From Locusta migratoria (lineage: Eukaryota; Arthropoda; Insecta; Orthoptera; Acrididae), in assembly GCA_026315105.1 (NCBI GenBank), contig CM048755.1:763425301-763489300 (forward strand): DNA of 64,000 nt. The letters run 5' to 3'. The stretch's first letter is position 1; each line of letters starts with the position of its first letter. Shown one piece after another: positions 10,386 to 23,245 of the stretch. The notes beneath the pieces are model-generated. The model made no database searches. It was not told where the DNA came from and saw only the letters and a list, made by a program, of their open reading frames with translations. The position numbers and the translations under genes were made by a program.

Positions 10386-11640
10386 TACCACTCTGAGGAA
10401 ACAGACGAAGATATATATCTATATTCTTATTAGTGAACATTGCAAACACAACAGAAAGAATGTTTCTTTACTCGGACTTCTTAAGTCTACGTGTATAGTG
10501 TAGATTTGTACAAACTGTTTGTTGCAGCTCGTAAATATTCGTTCCATAAAAAATGAGAACATTTTTTAAAACTTGCTTTCCCTTTGCTTCCACTAAAAAT
10601 CACTATTCTCTCCTTTTCCAGAAGATAACTACTGCCATCTCCCATTTTAATAGATCTTCGTGAAGATCAACGTTATAGAAGTTCTTAGGCTCTCGTTGTT
10701 TCCCTCTGTCAACGACGCATGTCCCTCTTCATAGATTCTGAGTCAGGCATCACTGTAACAAAATGATGATGTAGATTTGCTCATATATCGCAGCTAAACG
10801 TGTAGTTCCTTGACGAGCGCCCTTCGCCCTCTGCACAGGCTTCCTCACTTCCACAGCCGCACAGTCAGGTGGTCCACAGTGTTCTACACTTTTCCGTCTT
10901 CTAAAGTACATTTCCTTTGCAATATGCCTATTTTCGGAGTAAGAACATCCACGTAACGACATCTTTCTTAGATTCCTTGTCGCTTACGAGACTATTTTTA
11001 TAGGTAGAATGCCTGCTCTTGGTCGTTGTAATAACTTTCACACTGATGGTCACACTAGGAACTGCGCAAGCGATGACTATGAAAGTGTCTGGACACTGGA
11101 TCCGGGTGTCACGAGGGGCAGGAGGAGGCAGAGGCACCTGACTCTTCCCAAAACCCCCTCATCTGCACACCTTCCCCTGCCGCCGTTTCGCTCGCTGCAG
11201 AACGACGGTGAGTAGGTTTGGGGCAGGAGGGAGTGTTGGCCACAGCGGCGTGCACGCAAGTCTCCTCGCCAGTACTAGATTGGTGGTAAGGCGCTCTGTA
11301 GTATTTCGCCCACCGCGCCGGGGACTTGTGCAGTCTGTGTACTGTACATGTTTGCTTGCTACGCGCCGGCCAATAGAAAGATCGGGGCCCGCCTACGAGT
11401 CGTTCCATCAACGAGAGCAGCAGTCTATTTTTGCACAAGCCGGAACTCCATTCTATTGCTAGGACTCTAAGTGATACATTGTAGAACTATCTATTAGCTA
11501 GGAAGAATTTTGTACCACACAAGCACAGCAAAGTTAAGTATTCATTTCATCTGTAAAGTATATGTGGAATAATCAGTTATTTTAGTTACAGACCGATGTT
11601 CACGGCACAGTCCACCTCCAGAACCTACTGCATCCCTAAG
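10386..11640. other. No gene recognised; GC-rich patch at 11090-11420
   Basis: Bases 11090-11420 are clearly richer in G+C and CpG than the surroundings and hold overlapping frames of 60-109 codons on both strands. None has a recognisable motif, and their Pro/Arg/Ser-rich translations are what GC-rich DNA gives by chance. It could be an LTR or a CpG-rich promoter, but nothing in the sequence proves either. Confidence 0.35.
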
Positions 11641-12300
11641 GCACAACAAGTTTGAATTAAGATAAATGTAGGAAAACGTGAGGCAATACTGACATTACGT
11701 GTTAATTTAGAAGATAAGGAAAGACAAACATACATTCCTAGCTTTTGTGGATTTGGTGAAAGCTTTTGAGAATGTTGATTCGAGTACATTCTTTAAAATT
11801 CTGAAAGCAGAGGGGATAAAATTTATGGTAAGGAATATGATTAACAACTTGTACAGAAACAGCAATTTTCCATATATTATTATTACTGTATATTGATCAA
11901 GCTGTGAAGAAAAGCGAGGAGATATTTTGAATAGGAAAAGAAATAAAAACTTTGCGGTTTGCTGATGATATTGTAATTCTGTCATAGACAGCAAAGGACC
12001 TGCAAGAGCAATTGAAGGTCATGGACAGCGTCTTGAAAGGATAGTATAATATGAACATTAACAAGAGCAAAACAGAGGAAACGTTGTCTACGAAAATCTG
12101 ATTGTGAAGAAATTACGTTTGGTAACGATGCAATAAAGGTGGTATTCGGGTTTTGTAACATAAGCAGTACAATACCGTACGATTAATGGAGTATAGATGA
12201 TATCAAATGCAGAATGGCAAAGGCGTTTCTGAAAAAGACGAATTTGTTAACATTCAAAAAGTACTGATGTATGAGAAAGGGGAAATATTTGCAGACATTA
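11640..12300 (+). pseudogene. RTE-like LINE reverse transcriptase fragment
   Basis: Starts with GKREAILTLRV-like sequence, then FVDLVKAFENVDSSTFFKIL, LRFADDIVILS at about 11950 and DLQEQLKVMDSVLKG, NMNINKSKTEE. The order matches RT motifs of the RTE-like LINEs at 53219-54303 and 12325-14470. Several stops and frame changes are present. No tail is visible; the next copy begins almost directly. Confidence 0.8.
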
Positions 12301-12324
12301 TTATTATATTATAATTTCTATTCC

Positions 12325-14470
12325 AAGGAAAATGCATTACAGTACTATCAGTTTAATAAGTCATAGTTGCAAAATACTAACTCTATTTATTTGTAAACGA
12401 ATGAAAGAACGGACAGATTCCGACCTCGGTGCAGATGAGTTCGGATTTAGGAGAAATGTAAGTACACGCGAGGCAATACTCAAAATACGACGTATCCCAG
12501 AAGATTATTTAAGAAAAGAAAAACCTAAATTTTTAGCTTTTGTGATTATTCACACTGTTTGAAATTCTGAAGGTAGCAGCGGTAAAATATAACGAACTAG
12601 TACAAAGACCAGACAGCAATTAAATGAGTCTACATCTACATGGGATACTCTGCAAATCACATTTAAGTGCCTGGCAGAGGGTTCATCGAACCACCGTTAT
12701 ACTATTTTACCTCCCATTCCATTCTCGAATAGCGCGCGGGAAGAATGAACACCTGAATCTCTCTGTTCGGGCTCTGATTTCTCGTATTTTATTCTGATGA
12801 TCATTTCTACCTATGTAAGTGGGAGTCAACAATATATTTTCGCATTCGGAGGAGAATGTTGGCGATTGTAGTTTCGTAAGTAGCCCACGCCGCAGCGATA
12901 AACGCCGTTGTTGTAATGATTCCCATCCCAGATCCTGTATCATTTCCGTAACGCTGTCTCCCCTGTATCGTGACAATACGAAACGAGCTGCCCTCCTTTG
13001 GACTCTTTCGATGTCCTCCGTCAAAACCCACCTGATAAGGATCCCACACTGGGCTGCAATACTCCAAAAATGGACGGACAAGCGTAGTGTATGCAGTTTC
13101 TTTAGTATTTCTATTGCATCTTTTAAGGGTTGTGCCAATAAAACGCAGTCTCTGATTCGCCTTTCCCACTACATTATCTACGTGTTCTTTCCAATTTAAG
13201 TCAGAAGTAATTGTAATTCCTAGGTATTACGGTCTTCACACTTGATTGATTTATCATGTAAACAAATTTTAACGGATTTCTTTTCGTACTCATGTGGACG
13301 ACTTCACACTTCTCAGTATTTAGAGTTAACTGCCAATTCTTACACCATACTGGTATCTTATTCAAATCGTTTTGCAGTAGGTTTTGATCTTCAGATGATT
13401 TTACTAGAAGGTAAATGACGGCGTCATCTGCAAACAACCTAAGAGAGCTACATAGATTTCCCCCTAAATTGTTTATGTAAAATAGGAACAGCAGAGGACC
13501 AATAACACTACCCTGTGGAACGCCCGAAATCACCTCCGTTTTAGTCGATGCCTTTCCATCGATTACTACAAACTGTGTCCTCTCTGAGAGGAAATCCCCT
13601 ATCCAGTCGCAGGGCATGGAAGGGACGCAGTTATTGGGAACGGAGTAAGACAGGATTGTAGCCTTTCTGCAATGTTACTGAATCCGTACGCTGACCAAGA
13701 TGTGAAGGACTGCAAGGAGAAACTTGGAGAATGATTAAATTTCAGGGAGAAGAAATATAGACTTTGACGGTAGCATTTTCGATAGGTCAGAGACAGTAAA
13801 GGACCTGGAAAAGAAATTGAACGGAATGCACAGTGTCTTGAATGGACTTTATAAGATGAATATTAACAAGAGCAAAACAAGGGTAGTTGTCGGTAATGAA
13901 ACAAAGAATTAGATTAGGCAACTAGATAAGAAAAGCGGTAGGTGAGTTTAGTTGTTTGGCTAGCAATATAAATTCTGATGGCCGAATTAACGAAGATAAT
14001 AATTGCAGACTGGCTATGTTGCAAAAAGCATTTCTGAAGAAGCGAATTTATTGACGTCCAAAATTAATTTACATGTTACGAAGTCCTTTCTTTTGGCATT
14101 CCTGTGGAGTGTTGTTTGTACAGGAGTGAAGCGATGACGATAAATAGTTCAGACATGATTAGGTGGGTAGATGGCGTATCTAATGATTACTGAACAAATT
14201 TGGGGAGAAAAGAAATTTCTGGCACACCTTGAGTAAAAGAATAAATCGACTGGTAGGACATATTCTGAGACATCAAGTGATCGCTAGTTTAGGATTAGAG
14301 GGAAGTGTGTGGGACAATAAATCGCAGAGAGAGACCGAGAGAGGTTGAAACGAATGTGAGGGTTCAGACTCCCTCAGAACAGATTAGGGTAGATAGCTGT
14401 ATCAAACTAGTCTCCAGACTGAAGAGCGCAAGAACATTAACAACAGTATAAAAGTGGTTCGATGAACCCC
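12325..14470 (+). mobile_element. RTE-like LINE, interrupted by a CR1-like LINE
   Basis: The first part (12325-12628) encodes STISLISHSCKILTLFICKR, GADEFGFRRNVSTREAIL and KFLAFV. The CR1 fragment at 12629-13612 interrupts it. The second part resumes at about 13613 with AVIGNGVRQDCSLSAMLLN, then SETVKDLEKKLNGMHSVLNG and YKMNINKSKTRVV. It ends at 14390-14470 with ATCAAACTAGTCTCCAGACTGAAGAG, the end seen on the minus strand at 49961-50030. Proteins of this kind are often annotated as 'craniofacial development protein 2-like' RTE pol. Stops are frequent; it is dead. Confidence 0.82.
12629..13612 (-). mobile_element. 5'-truncated CR1-like LINE inside the RTE copy
   Basis: Minus-strand frames give CDWIGDFLSERTQFVVIDGK, EVISGVPQGSVIGPLLF, RLFADDAVIYLLVKS and KRNPLKFVYMINQSS (13617-13201), then RVQRRAARFVLSRYRG, LLTPTYIGRNDHQNKIREIR and FFPRAIREWNGR (13138-12707). 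The tail TCTACATCTACAT is at 12629-12641. A frameshift separates the two frames. The 5' end lies in RT between motifs 2 and 3. It is very similar to the LINE at 50290-53218 and represents the same subfamily. Confidence 0.88.
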
Positions 14471-14689
14471 TTGCCAGTCACTTTGGTGTAATTTGCAGAG
14501 AAACCACGTAGATTTAGAAATAGAGACAGGGCGTACGATTTGTCGAGCTAGACAAAATAGTCGACATCGTAAAATATTGTAATATGTTCACAAATACGTG
14601 AAAAATAAGAGTAAGTTGTAGGTAGAGACGAGTAATATAAACTGATAAAAAAAAAAAATACAGAGTAAACCATTAGACTGCAATTTGAA

Positions 14690-15290
14690 GAACGAAGCGT
14701 TCGAATTGCATATGATATGAGATACGGATGCTATCTTCTACCTTCAGGGTTAAGTAGAAGTATATATACTGAAGAAGTAATGGCGGAACTAATTTAGGGT
14801 TTCAACAATGGGATAAAATTTCAGGATGGTAGAATATCAAAGGTAAAATTCGCAGATGTCATTGCTTTCCACAATGAGAGTGAAGAAGAGTTTCTCCTGA
14901 ACGTAATGAAAATTGTAATGCGTAGAGATTACGAACTTAGAGTTAATGGGAAAGACAAAAATAGGGAGAAGCAGCAGGAGTGAAAATCAATGGTAGTATT
15001 CAGAAAGTAGAAGATATTACGGAATTCTGCTACACTGGAAGGAAAAAAATCTCATGAGGAACACGGAAATGAGAACATAAATGACAAGAGAGCACTCTCG
15101 GCCAAGAGAAGTCAAGTAGTACCAAACATAGGCCTTAACGTGTGGACAAATATTCTGAAAATATTCGTTCATAATTTGAAAAACAACGGAGCAGAGAAGA
15201 ATGAAAGCGTCTGAGATGTAGCGCAACAGAAGAAGAACGAGAGTTATGTGCACTGATAACAACTCAGGAGCTTCTCTGTAGAGACTGCGA
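14690..15290 (+). pseudogene. Badly decayed LINE reverse transcriptase remnant
   Basis: GVKFQDGRISKVKFADVIAF-like sequence around 14810-14865 is followed by HNESEEEFLLNVMKIVMRRD and YELRVNGKD. The pattern 'KFAD..AFHNESEEE' looks like RT motif 5 with the helix after it, the second catalytic Asp replaced by Val. The remainder to 15290 shows broken similarity to LINE C-terminal parts. Family cannot be fixed. Confidence 0.45.
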
Positions 15291-15388
15291 GATAATAAAC
15301 ATAAGGGACTAACTGACGAGAAGAAGGGATAGGATGATAAGACTGTAGAGAAAGACGACGAGAGTGTGGGCTCTCAAAGGAATGATCA

Positions 15389-15588
15389 GCCGCGGCGGAG
15401 TGGCCGAGCGCATTCAGGCGCTATGCTCCGATGCGCGAGGACGTCCCCCGTCGGGGTTCGAATTCTCCCTCCGGCATGGCTATTTGTGCTGCCTTTAATA
15501 TAAGTTAGTTTATAATTAGTTTGTAAGTTTAGGGACTGATGATCCCGCAGTTAAGTCCCATAAGCTTAAGAATCGTTTAAACATTTAT
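15389..15588 (+). mobile_element. tRNA-derived SINE with 9-bp TSD
   Basis: Head GCCGCGGCGGAGTGGCCGAG with box B GGGGTTCGAATTCTCCC, then the common body (GTTAGTTTATAATTAGTTTG) and tail (GTTTAAACATTTAT, a variant of the shared ending). The target duplication GAATGATCA occurs at 15380-15388 and 15589-15597. It is complete. Confidence 0.92.
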
Positions 15589-15845
15589 GAATGATCACAT
15601 AAAAATCAGAGTAATGAGTGAACGCCGTCGGATATTTCACTGACAACTGAGACTGAGGTCAATATTTTCTGCAAAACACCAGTAAAAAGCATCAGACATG
15701 AAACTACGATTACGAGTGAGAGATCTGTATGTAATCGTGCGTACGACTATTTGCATCGCATTGAGACAGACAGCTAAGGAAGCGTGTCACCAAAGCTCCT
15801 ATTGATCCCGACACTAGACAGAGGTATCAAGTTCCTCCCAGTTCC

Positions 15846-16250
15846 AGAATGAAACTTCCACTCTGCAGCGGGTGTGCACTGAATGAAAGTTCTGTGGCAG
15901 ATTAAAATTGTGTGCCGGAACCTGGATTCTAACCTCAGACCTTTGCCGTTCGCGGGAAAGCGCCCTACCGACTGTGCTATCCCGTCTCGCTTCACGTTCC
16001 GTCCTCACAAATTTACTTCCGCCAGTACTTCGCCTCCTACTTTCCAAACTTCACAGAAGTTCTCCTGCGAACCTTGCAGGACTAGTACTCCTGGAAGAAA
16101 GGATATGGTGGAGAAATGGCTTAGCCACAACCTAACGCATGTTTTCAGAATGAAATGGTAGAGCTTTTGCCCAGGAAACGTAAAGGTTATAGGTTCCAAT
16201 CACGGTTACGGCAGACAATTATAATCTGCCTAAAAGTTTCCTGCAGGATT
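15846..16250. repeat. Palindromic repeat with tRNA-like arms
   Basis: The left arm (15885-15990) contains GGCAGATTAAAATTGTGTGC and, read in reverse, a tRNA-like stretch with GTCGGTAGGGCGCTTTCCCG and box B AGGTTAGAATCC. The right arm (16155-16245) repeats the pattern in the opposite sense: GGTAGAGCTTTTGCCCAGG, AGGTTCCAATCAC, then AATTATAATCTGCC. The middle carries CAAACTTCACAGAAGTTCTC. I recognise this as a very common orthopteran repeat type from memory; origin from a tRNA is inferred from the A/B-box spacing. Confidence 0.65.
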
Positions 16251-19200
16251 ATAAAAATTTCTAAAATATTGTCATCGTTGATAAATATTTAATTGCTAGT
16301 TACGAAAGACATGTTTCCTGAATATTTAATATTATTCGTTTAATGAAACTACAAACCGCAGTTTTACACTTACCATAAGTTTTAATACGTTAATATAATA
16401 CTAACATGTTTAATGTCACAATAAATATTTTGTAAATAATTCAGTTATCTTTTATACATTATGAACTATAATTTGGCGAAACTGGTAACATGAACCGACG
16501 TTGATACGAGTAAAATAGGCCTTCATTTTACACTACTTAACTAATTTTAATTTAAACTTAAGCTAGGCAGCCTGAATACCTTTCATCATGCTGAAGCACA
16601 TTACGGTTAATATACCTTACCTAAAAAACTACGTTTCCGAAGTTGATAATTCTTGTGTTTCTTCCCGGTTATAAAGTGTCCAACGAGAGAAAAGTGAGTG
16701 TACAGTTTCACAATGTGATCACTATCCTACACATGAAAGGCCAATTGGGGAGAAATATGTTGGAGGGAATGACCACATCTACTTCAAATTAATTAACGAC
16801 TCTGTTTAATACGTCACGTTATAATGACGAGTTCGTACGACGATACTTTGGAATATTTCCACGGCTAAACGTCTCTGACATCAGATTTATTGAGGAGTTC
16901 GAAAGAGGAAAAACATGCATCTGTGCTTAAAAATGTATTACTTTTTATTGTTAAGGGTATTTTAGTTCATCTATACATCTAAAATGAGATGCAATAATTT
17001 GTCGACATACACATTTCGTTTTCTTGACTACAAAACACCTTCAGTGTTGCTCACTGTGGCGTAATGGTGTCCTATACTGGGTCTTACTGTAACGTAAAAT
17101 TGAATCTTCTTGACGAGTGATTTGTTTAAATAATATGCCACTAAAATTGTGCCAGTAAACACGCTTGAACATGCTCGTCATATGAGGGGCATATATATCA
17201 AGCAGTCACGTATCACTGGCACTGTTACTTGTTGAGCGTCTAGACAAAGTCTCTCTGGCTGGCTTTACAGTGAAGCTAGTAAGCCACTTGGCACGCTTTC
17301 TCCATATTTTCCCACCATCTTAGCATTACTCGTTGGGCTGGATATACACCTCCTCCTTTTATACATGAATACAATTTACAAAACCATAAGTCAGAATCTC
17401 TAAATTTTATGAATTTACATAACATTTGATAAAGATATAGTTACAGAACGAATTGCGTTTACAAAAAAATTACAGAAGTGAATTAAAATTTTTGATAAAT
17501 TCATCATAAATGTCCAAAGAGTATAAGGTCACACAGCAACATACACATTGGAAACAATCCATAAAAAACGTTTTATACTTCTGCAATACAGAAATATTAA
17601 GTGATGAAAAATATATGCATTAAAGAAATTGTGGTGTCACAAGATGTATATGGCATTCAATCTAACCGTATCTCATCAGTGAGGTCCGGTTTCCATCAAC
17701 ATGTTCGGCAGGTAGTCTAAGTTTCCCATAATCATAGTCAAAAATTGTTTACAGTATAGAAAATCTAAATTGTCAGCTGTGCATGTTAATGTGATCTTAA
17801 GCTGCATAACTGATCTGCTACAAGCTGCACTACTTTGAACGTTTTAAATGTCCTTCACGAATCGTATGTGCTAAGAGTCCTATATTGTGCAGGAACTCCC
17901 TAGCAGAGGACACTATGGGCAGTGTCTTTGGTGGATTGTTCCATGTTCTAACAAGGAAAGAACGTCAGACATAATCAACCAAATCGATTCATCTTTGTCA
18001 AGTTTGTTGTGTAGGAATAAAAATGAAGGACTGTAACATAAGTAAGCTCTGTACATCCTAAGTGCTCTGAAGTTAACTGTTGGCCCTGGAGGGATATTTT
18101 ACTTGTGGATCTTTGGCTGGCATTCATGTGGGATAGCTGAGGAATTCTTCTTCAAATCTATGTTTCTTTCTGTCCCTTTCAGTGTTTTTTCAACATACGT
18201 TTGAAATATTTTGTTATAGTCTGTTACAGGTTTTTAAAATTGTTTTTCCTCCTTACTCTCTGAGTACCACCAGGCCAATACGATTTCATTTGTCTGATTT
18301 TTATTGCAATATATACTGCTTGCACGTTTTTCTTTAGATTTTTAGGTTTTCATTTATTACAATTATTTATAAATTTATTTCTAAAAATTTGTAGATTCTA
18401 CCGTTGCTGAATTGCAGCCATGTTCAAGATTTTAAATTTATTGGTTTCTTTTGAAATATGTGTTGATATGTTTTAATTTATTCTTTCAACATCTCCCTAA
18501 TTACCCTTATTTGCGTTAGATTTTCTTTAACTGGGAAAATATATTCAGATTCTATAATAAGAGTTTCTATTTATGATTAATTTGCTGATCAATCAACAGG
18601 GTGTTTGAAACCGTTTTCTTTATGAGCTACCATTTGCTTTCATTTAGTGTTATGTCTGTAATATTGATAGCATTTGTATAGAAATTGTGTATGATTATGT
18701 GTTAGATTTGCGAGGTTTTGTGTAATTAGAAATGGAGTTTGACACTTCAGCTTCTTCGTTATCACGAAAATGTGACTTCACTGAATGACAAGAATAGTAC
18801 ATTGGTTACTAGTACCTTCCTACTAAAAGAAAAATATTTTCATAAACAGTACTGCACGGTTCATACTTACTTAACCTTCCTATTTTGAATGGATCTACTG
18901 ACCCAGTTCGTTTACTAAAATTAACATAAACCTAAAATAACAATGACACTGACAGGACTTTAGGAAACCATCACACATATCGTCCCTAATATTTATTTAA
19001 AAATTTAAAATAACTTGGGAGATAAACAGCTCTGACGTACTTACTGTTAATGGCTCATTTAGATCCACTGAAAAACTGACATTTGAAATCTAACAAAATT
19101 TTATTTCAAAGATATTCAATTTGTCTTGCATGGCCTACTACAATTTTAGAAGAATTTCACATAGTTGTAAGGATAAATTCACGTATAATAACTACACCTT

Positions 19201-19500
19201 TAGTCTGATTTTGCGTTTCAAAATGTCTACAGGATTTCTATGTTATGAAGAAATAGAATGACTTTTTCAAGTAGATGATCACGTCAGTGATTTCGATTTT
19301 CAAGAATTTCCTTGTGGATCAATCGATGATTCAAACGTATTGGCTGGAGTTGAGAGAGTGTTGTGAACAAAGGAGAATAAGGTGGCTGTATCGTTGTCTA
19401 ATGAAATTAATGTATTTGGAAATGGACGGATTCTTCACTAAACTTAAAATTAAAGTGTACATAAGAAATATATTATAGATTATTGTATTCTATTATTATA
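16251..19500. other. Long AT-rich stretch without recognised genes
   Basis: More than 3 kb with frequent stops in all frames and no motif I can name. No tRNA-like segment, SINE tail or LINE tail was seen here. It could hold old, unrecognisable elements or host non-coding DNA. Confidence 0.5.
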
Positions 19501-19502
19501 AT

Positions 19503-19560
19503 TGGGCCGATTCGTAGTGCAGTGGCTAGCACACTGTGCTGTCGGCGTAGGCCAAAAGTG
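19503..19560 (+). repeat. tRNA-like scrap
   Basis: GGGCCGATTCGTAGTGCAGT followed by GGCTAGCACACTGTGCTGTC resembles the tRNA-like segment found in the Gypsy LTRs at 38213 and 43896 (GCAGTGGTTAGCAT). A box B is weak. It may be a fragment of such an LTR or of a SINE head. Confidence 0.35.
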
Positions 19561-21365
19561 ATTGTTTTGATGGTAACTTCCGAAATTACTAGGACATCTG
19601 AGAGAGAACAAGGGACCAGTATTTTCAACCATCTCTAGATACCACAACGATGGTTTCGTATGTGTAAAAAAGAAAGTAAAGCGGTTGAATTACATTCCCA
19701 AATGCACCTTTACTGTATCCTATGTTATGAAGAGCATAATAATCTTTGAGTAATTTTAACTTCCCACAAAACGAAAGCAGAAGTTTACACAACTGATAAA
19801 TTCACCAGCCTTATTCCTACAAATGGTGTACCAAACGATAACATGATTTTTTGTTCTATAACGTAATAGACATTGTTACAAAATTCTTTTGCGTCGTATG
19901 TACTATAATGCTAGCGTATACAATCGACTACTAACATATGACTTTACTTATTTATCATCAATTCATGTTCAGTTTTGTGAACTGATACTTGTGGTGAAAT
20001 CTCCGATATTTCACATATATTAATCCTAGTTAGCTATTACCATCTTTGTCATGACTGAGTATCAATAATGAAAGAATGCTTTGCTTGGTGAGCAATGACT
20101 GCAGGTTATGGGTTTGTTTCCAGAACCAGAACATGATAGTTCGTTATATATTCCAAGTTCAAAAACGTCTACAAGTTTTTGTTCAGATATAATGCAGAGA
20201 AATTGATAGTGATATGCAGTTAATATTGAAGTTTGAATAGAGCTTTTGCTGTAGGTAAACGAGTTTTTATTATAGGGTTAGTTCAACAACCATTAATACA
20301 AAACCGCTTCCATAGTAAGAAAGCGTCGCAATTGGGAGGAAACGATTGAGAGAGAAAAAAACACTTGAATTGATATAGAACATTAGGAAATCCGATGCTT
20401 TTGTAAAACCTGTTGTCCAAGTGTTACTGAATGTTTTATGTCACAGGTTTTGTTATACGGTATCTAACTCTATTGAGTGTGGTAATACTTTGAATATTTC
20501 GGTTAATGTAATAACGTGGAGTTTCCTTTCATTTGAAATATCGTGGTGTTAATTTACTCTCGGAATGATGCAATGAAGAGCAGTTTTTTCTAGTGGATCC
20601 ATTTTGAATAGTCGAACGACTATACTGCGAAGCGATTAGAGTAACAACATACTCATCAGGCGGAATACAATTGAGGTCAATAGTTTCTTTTCTACTGGCC
20701 CCACAGTATAATGACACAATTGAGGTCGTTTGGATATTTTTGCGCATTGTAGTACATATCAGTCTAAAGACCATAAAAATATATTGTAAAGAAAGTAGAT
20801 ATTTTAAGAGAACGTCGGTGAGGGCAAACGAAACCAATGTAAGAAAAAAGAATGTCCAAACGTTCCTAACAAGACCAAAGTTTGGAGAATAAAGCAGAAA
20901 CGAGTTCAGGAGGAAAAAAACAGAAGACTAGGTGGTTCAAAGACAGACCAAAAAAAAGTCCAAAAGACAAACAGAAAGTTCAACTGAATTCAATCATTCA
21001 TCTAGATGAGCGTGCATATATTACCTTATCTGGAAGAAATGCATAAGTTATTGGTAGAAGAACAGCATATTAGTCGAATATAGTTTTTGAAACTACATTT
21101 TCGTAACTGAAGTTAAATTTTATGAGAATTAAGTTCAATGAGCGATTTATGCAAAAAAAATTTGCAAATACTTTTTATTGTGTTATAATTATGTTCAACA
21201 AATTTCGATAAATTTCAATGCTTATTTTTCTACATAAAGAGCAATATCGAAAACATAATTTGAGGTACTACCTAAGAATAAATAATGTTTTTCAGTACAT
21301 GGTCTTACTGACCCATCCACAATATGTGTCTTTGTCTTTAAAAGACAATACGAAAGTTAAACAAT
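19561..21365. other. No feature recognised
   Basis: AT-rich. The frames at 20529-20892 on both strands have no family motif. The stretch ends at the target duplication of the hAT element. Confidence 0.45.
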
Positions 21366-21701
21366 GTCATCACTAGACCACTGATTTTTAGGTCGTAAAA
21401 AAGTGTGTTTTAGGCACCTAAAATAGGCTCCTTCAGTAGTTCATTTAGGCTATACAAAACCTATAATAGGCTCTAATAAAAATTATGCAGAGAAATTAAA
21501 AATAAATTAAAATACACAGTGTTGACAGTATGAACATATTATTAGTCATTAAAACAAGGAGAATGGACAGTTACATAGTTAAAGAGCACAGCAATCTACA
21601 ATATTAATGTTGAACATAACTTCAAATACTTTTGAGTTCCTGGAAGATAAAGATCTCCGAAAAAAAGATGTGGCAATGGTTTAATTAATACATTCGTAAT
21701 T

Positions 21702-23230
21702 TCACATATTCTGACCATAGTTGGCTTCACAATAAATTATCAAAACCTTTTCTAGGTTTTCTAGTGAAAAACTGTGGCGCTTGTTTGTCAGAATCAATTT
21801 ATATGCTGAAAAAGAACGTTCTACATCAACAGATGTGACAGGGGCGTACTTCATTTTCGGCACATGTTGGACAGGAATGCTGCAGTCAGGAGTGCTGGAT
21901 TTTCCAGTAAGTATGTCGGCAGCTGCACACAACTCCATCAGGCCAGTGTTCTTCTGCAAAACCGTTTGCATTTTTGCCCGTACTTTTTCCCCTACTTCAC
22001 CTGGCGCTTCATTAATTTTCATTTTGACTTCTTCAAGCAAAGAAATAAATATTTTCGTAGATAGGTCTCCCTGAGCCTTCTAATGGTGAAATTATTCTTT
22101 CCATAAATGTGTAGTGGGCCCTAATGTAACATAAGACCCGTTTAGAGAAGAATCTTTGAGTAACTCCATTGCTGCAGTTACGGATTCAGCATCCTCCGGT
22201 AAATCTTCAACTACGTTCTGGACAGCTGAGAGATACTCTGCTGCTACCAGCCACGTCCCCAAGCGGGTGACAACAGGCTCTGGTGGCAGTGGGACATCTG
22301 GAAGCTGTTCTTTGAACGTCTGTATTCTTGATGGTGCCTTAACAAAACTTTTCTTCCCCAAAGATATTACTTTATTTACTTTAGGAAATTGTAGCCTTAT
22401 TTGCTCTGCTATGCGGTTGATCCCATGCACTACACAAGTTACGTGCAGCATCAATGGGTGGAATACTTTTAATAGTTGAAACGCTGCTATCATAATGCAG
22501 CAGCATCAGTGACGGCCAGAAGCACCTTATTCTCATCCACTCCGTTTGGGTATAGCACCTTAAGCCCATTGTTCAGAAAATGTGCGATTGTTTGTTGGTT
22601 AGTTTTGCAAGCTGTTTTGAGTAAATCAAATGAGCCCTGGATGGAGCATCTGGATCTAGTGTGCCAATAATCAGGTTTGCAATGTAGCGGCCAAGACTGT
22701 CAGTAGTTTCATCGACAGAAATACATATACAAGATTCTCCAATATCATCTCGGATTCTATGCAATGCAGCATTGTAAGCTGAATCCACATAATTCTTACC
22801 TAAAGTTGACTCTGCAGGAATAGACTGATGGCAGTACTTCTCAAAAAAATGTTCAAATGTTTGTATAGGTTATGGGACTTAACCACGGGGTCATCAGTCC
22901 CTAAACTTACAAACTGCTTATGAACTACTTACGAACTAGGACGGCACAAATATCCATGCCCGAGGGGGGATTGGAACCCCCGACCGTAGTGGCCGTGCAG
23001 ACCGTGACTGGAGTGCCTCGGTCCCCTCGGCCACCGCGGCCGGCAGAGTACTTCTCAAGAAAACCTCTCAATATAGGGTTTTCTAGTTTCCGAAATGGGA
23101 TGTTTGCTGCCACAAATGCATGACACAAATCACTGCAGAACTTGTTTTTTCGGAGGATTCACCAGATTTATTGGTTAAAAGAGTTTGCTTCAATTTTGAC
23201 TTTCGTTCAGCATTAGCTTAATGTGCGATT
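21702..23230 (-). pseudogene. hAT transposase, broken by two SINEs, stops and frameshifts
   Basis: Reading on the minus strand: CHAFVAANIPFRKLENPILR (23128-23059) precedes the first SINE; after it come ICISVDETTDSLGRYIANLI (catalytic-core D region), LLAVTDAAAYMIAAFQLLK (another frame, near 22500), HVTCVVHGINRIAEQIR, and at the C-terminus SVDVERSFSAYKLILTNKR (21702-22040), the hAT dimerisation motif. Transposase excises and integrates the element by recognising its ends. Frame changes occur near 22570, 22490 and 22090. It resembles the CGGBP1/DUF659-type insect hAT proteins from memory. The N-terminal zinc finger should lie upstream of 23230 but is not readable. Confidence 0.87.
22845..23046 (-). 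mobile_element. SINE (head type A) inside the hAT element, 12-bp TSD
   Basis: In reverse it reads GCCGGCCGCGGTGGCCGAGG at the head, box B GGGTTCCAATCCCC, tail ACAAACATTTGAACATTTTT. The duplication AGTACTTCTCAA is at 22833-22844 and 23047-23058. It interrupts the transposase frame between GFLEKY and the following residues. Confidence 0.93.
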
Positions 23231-23245
23231 ACATCTGCATGCTGA

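Noticed and set aside
11009..11462. Overlapping frames of 68-109 codons in the GC-rich patch
   Set aside because: Frames overlap on both strands, composition explains their length, and no domain or motif is visible.
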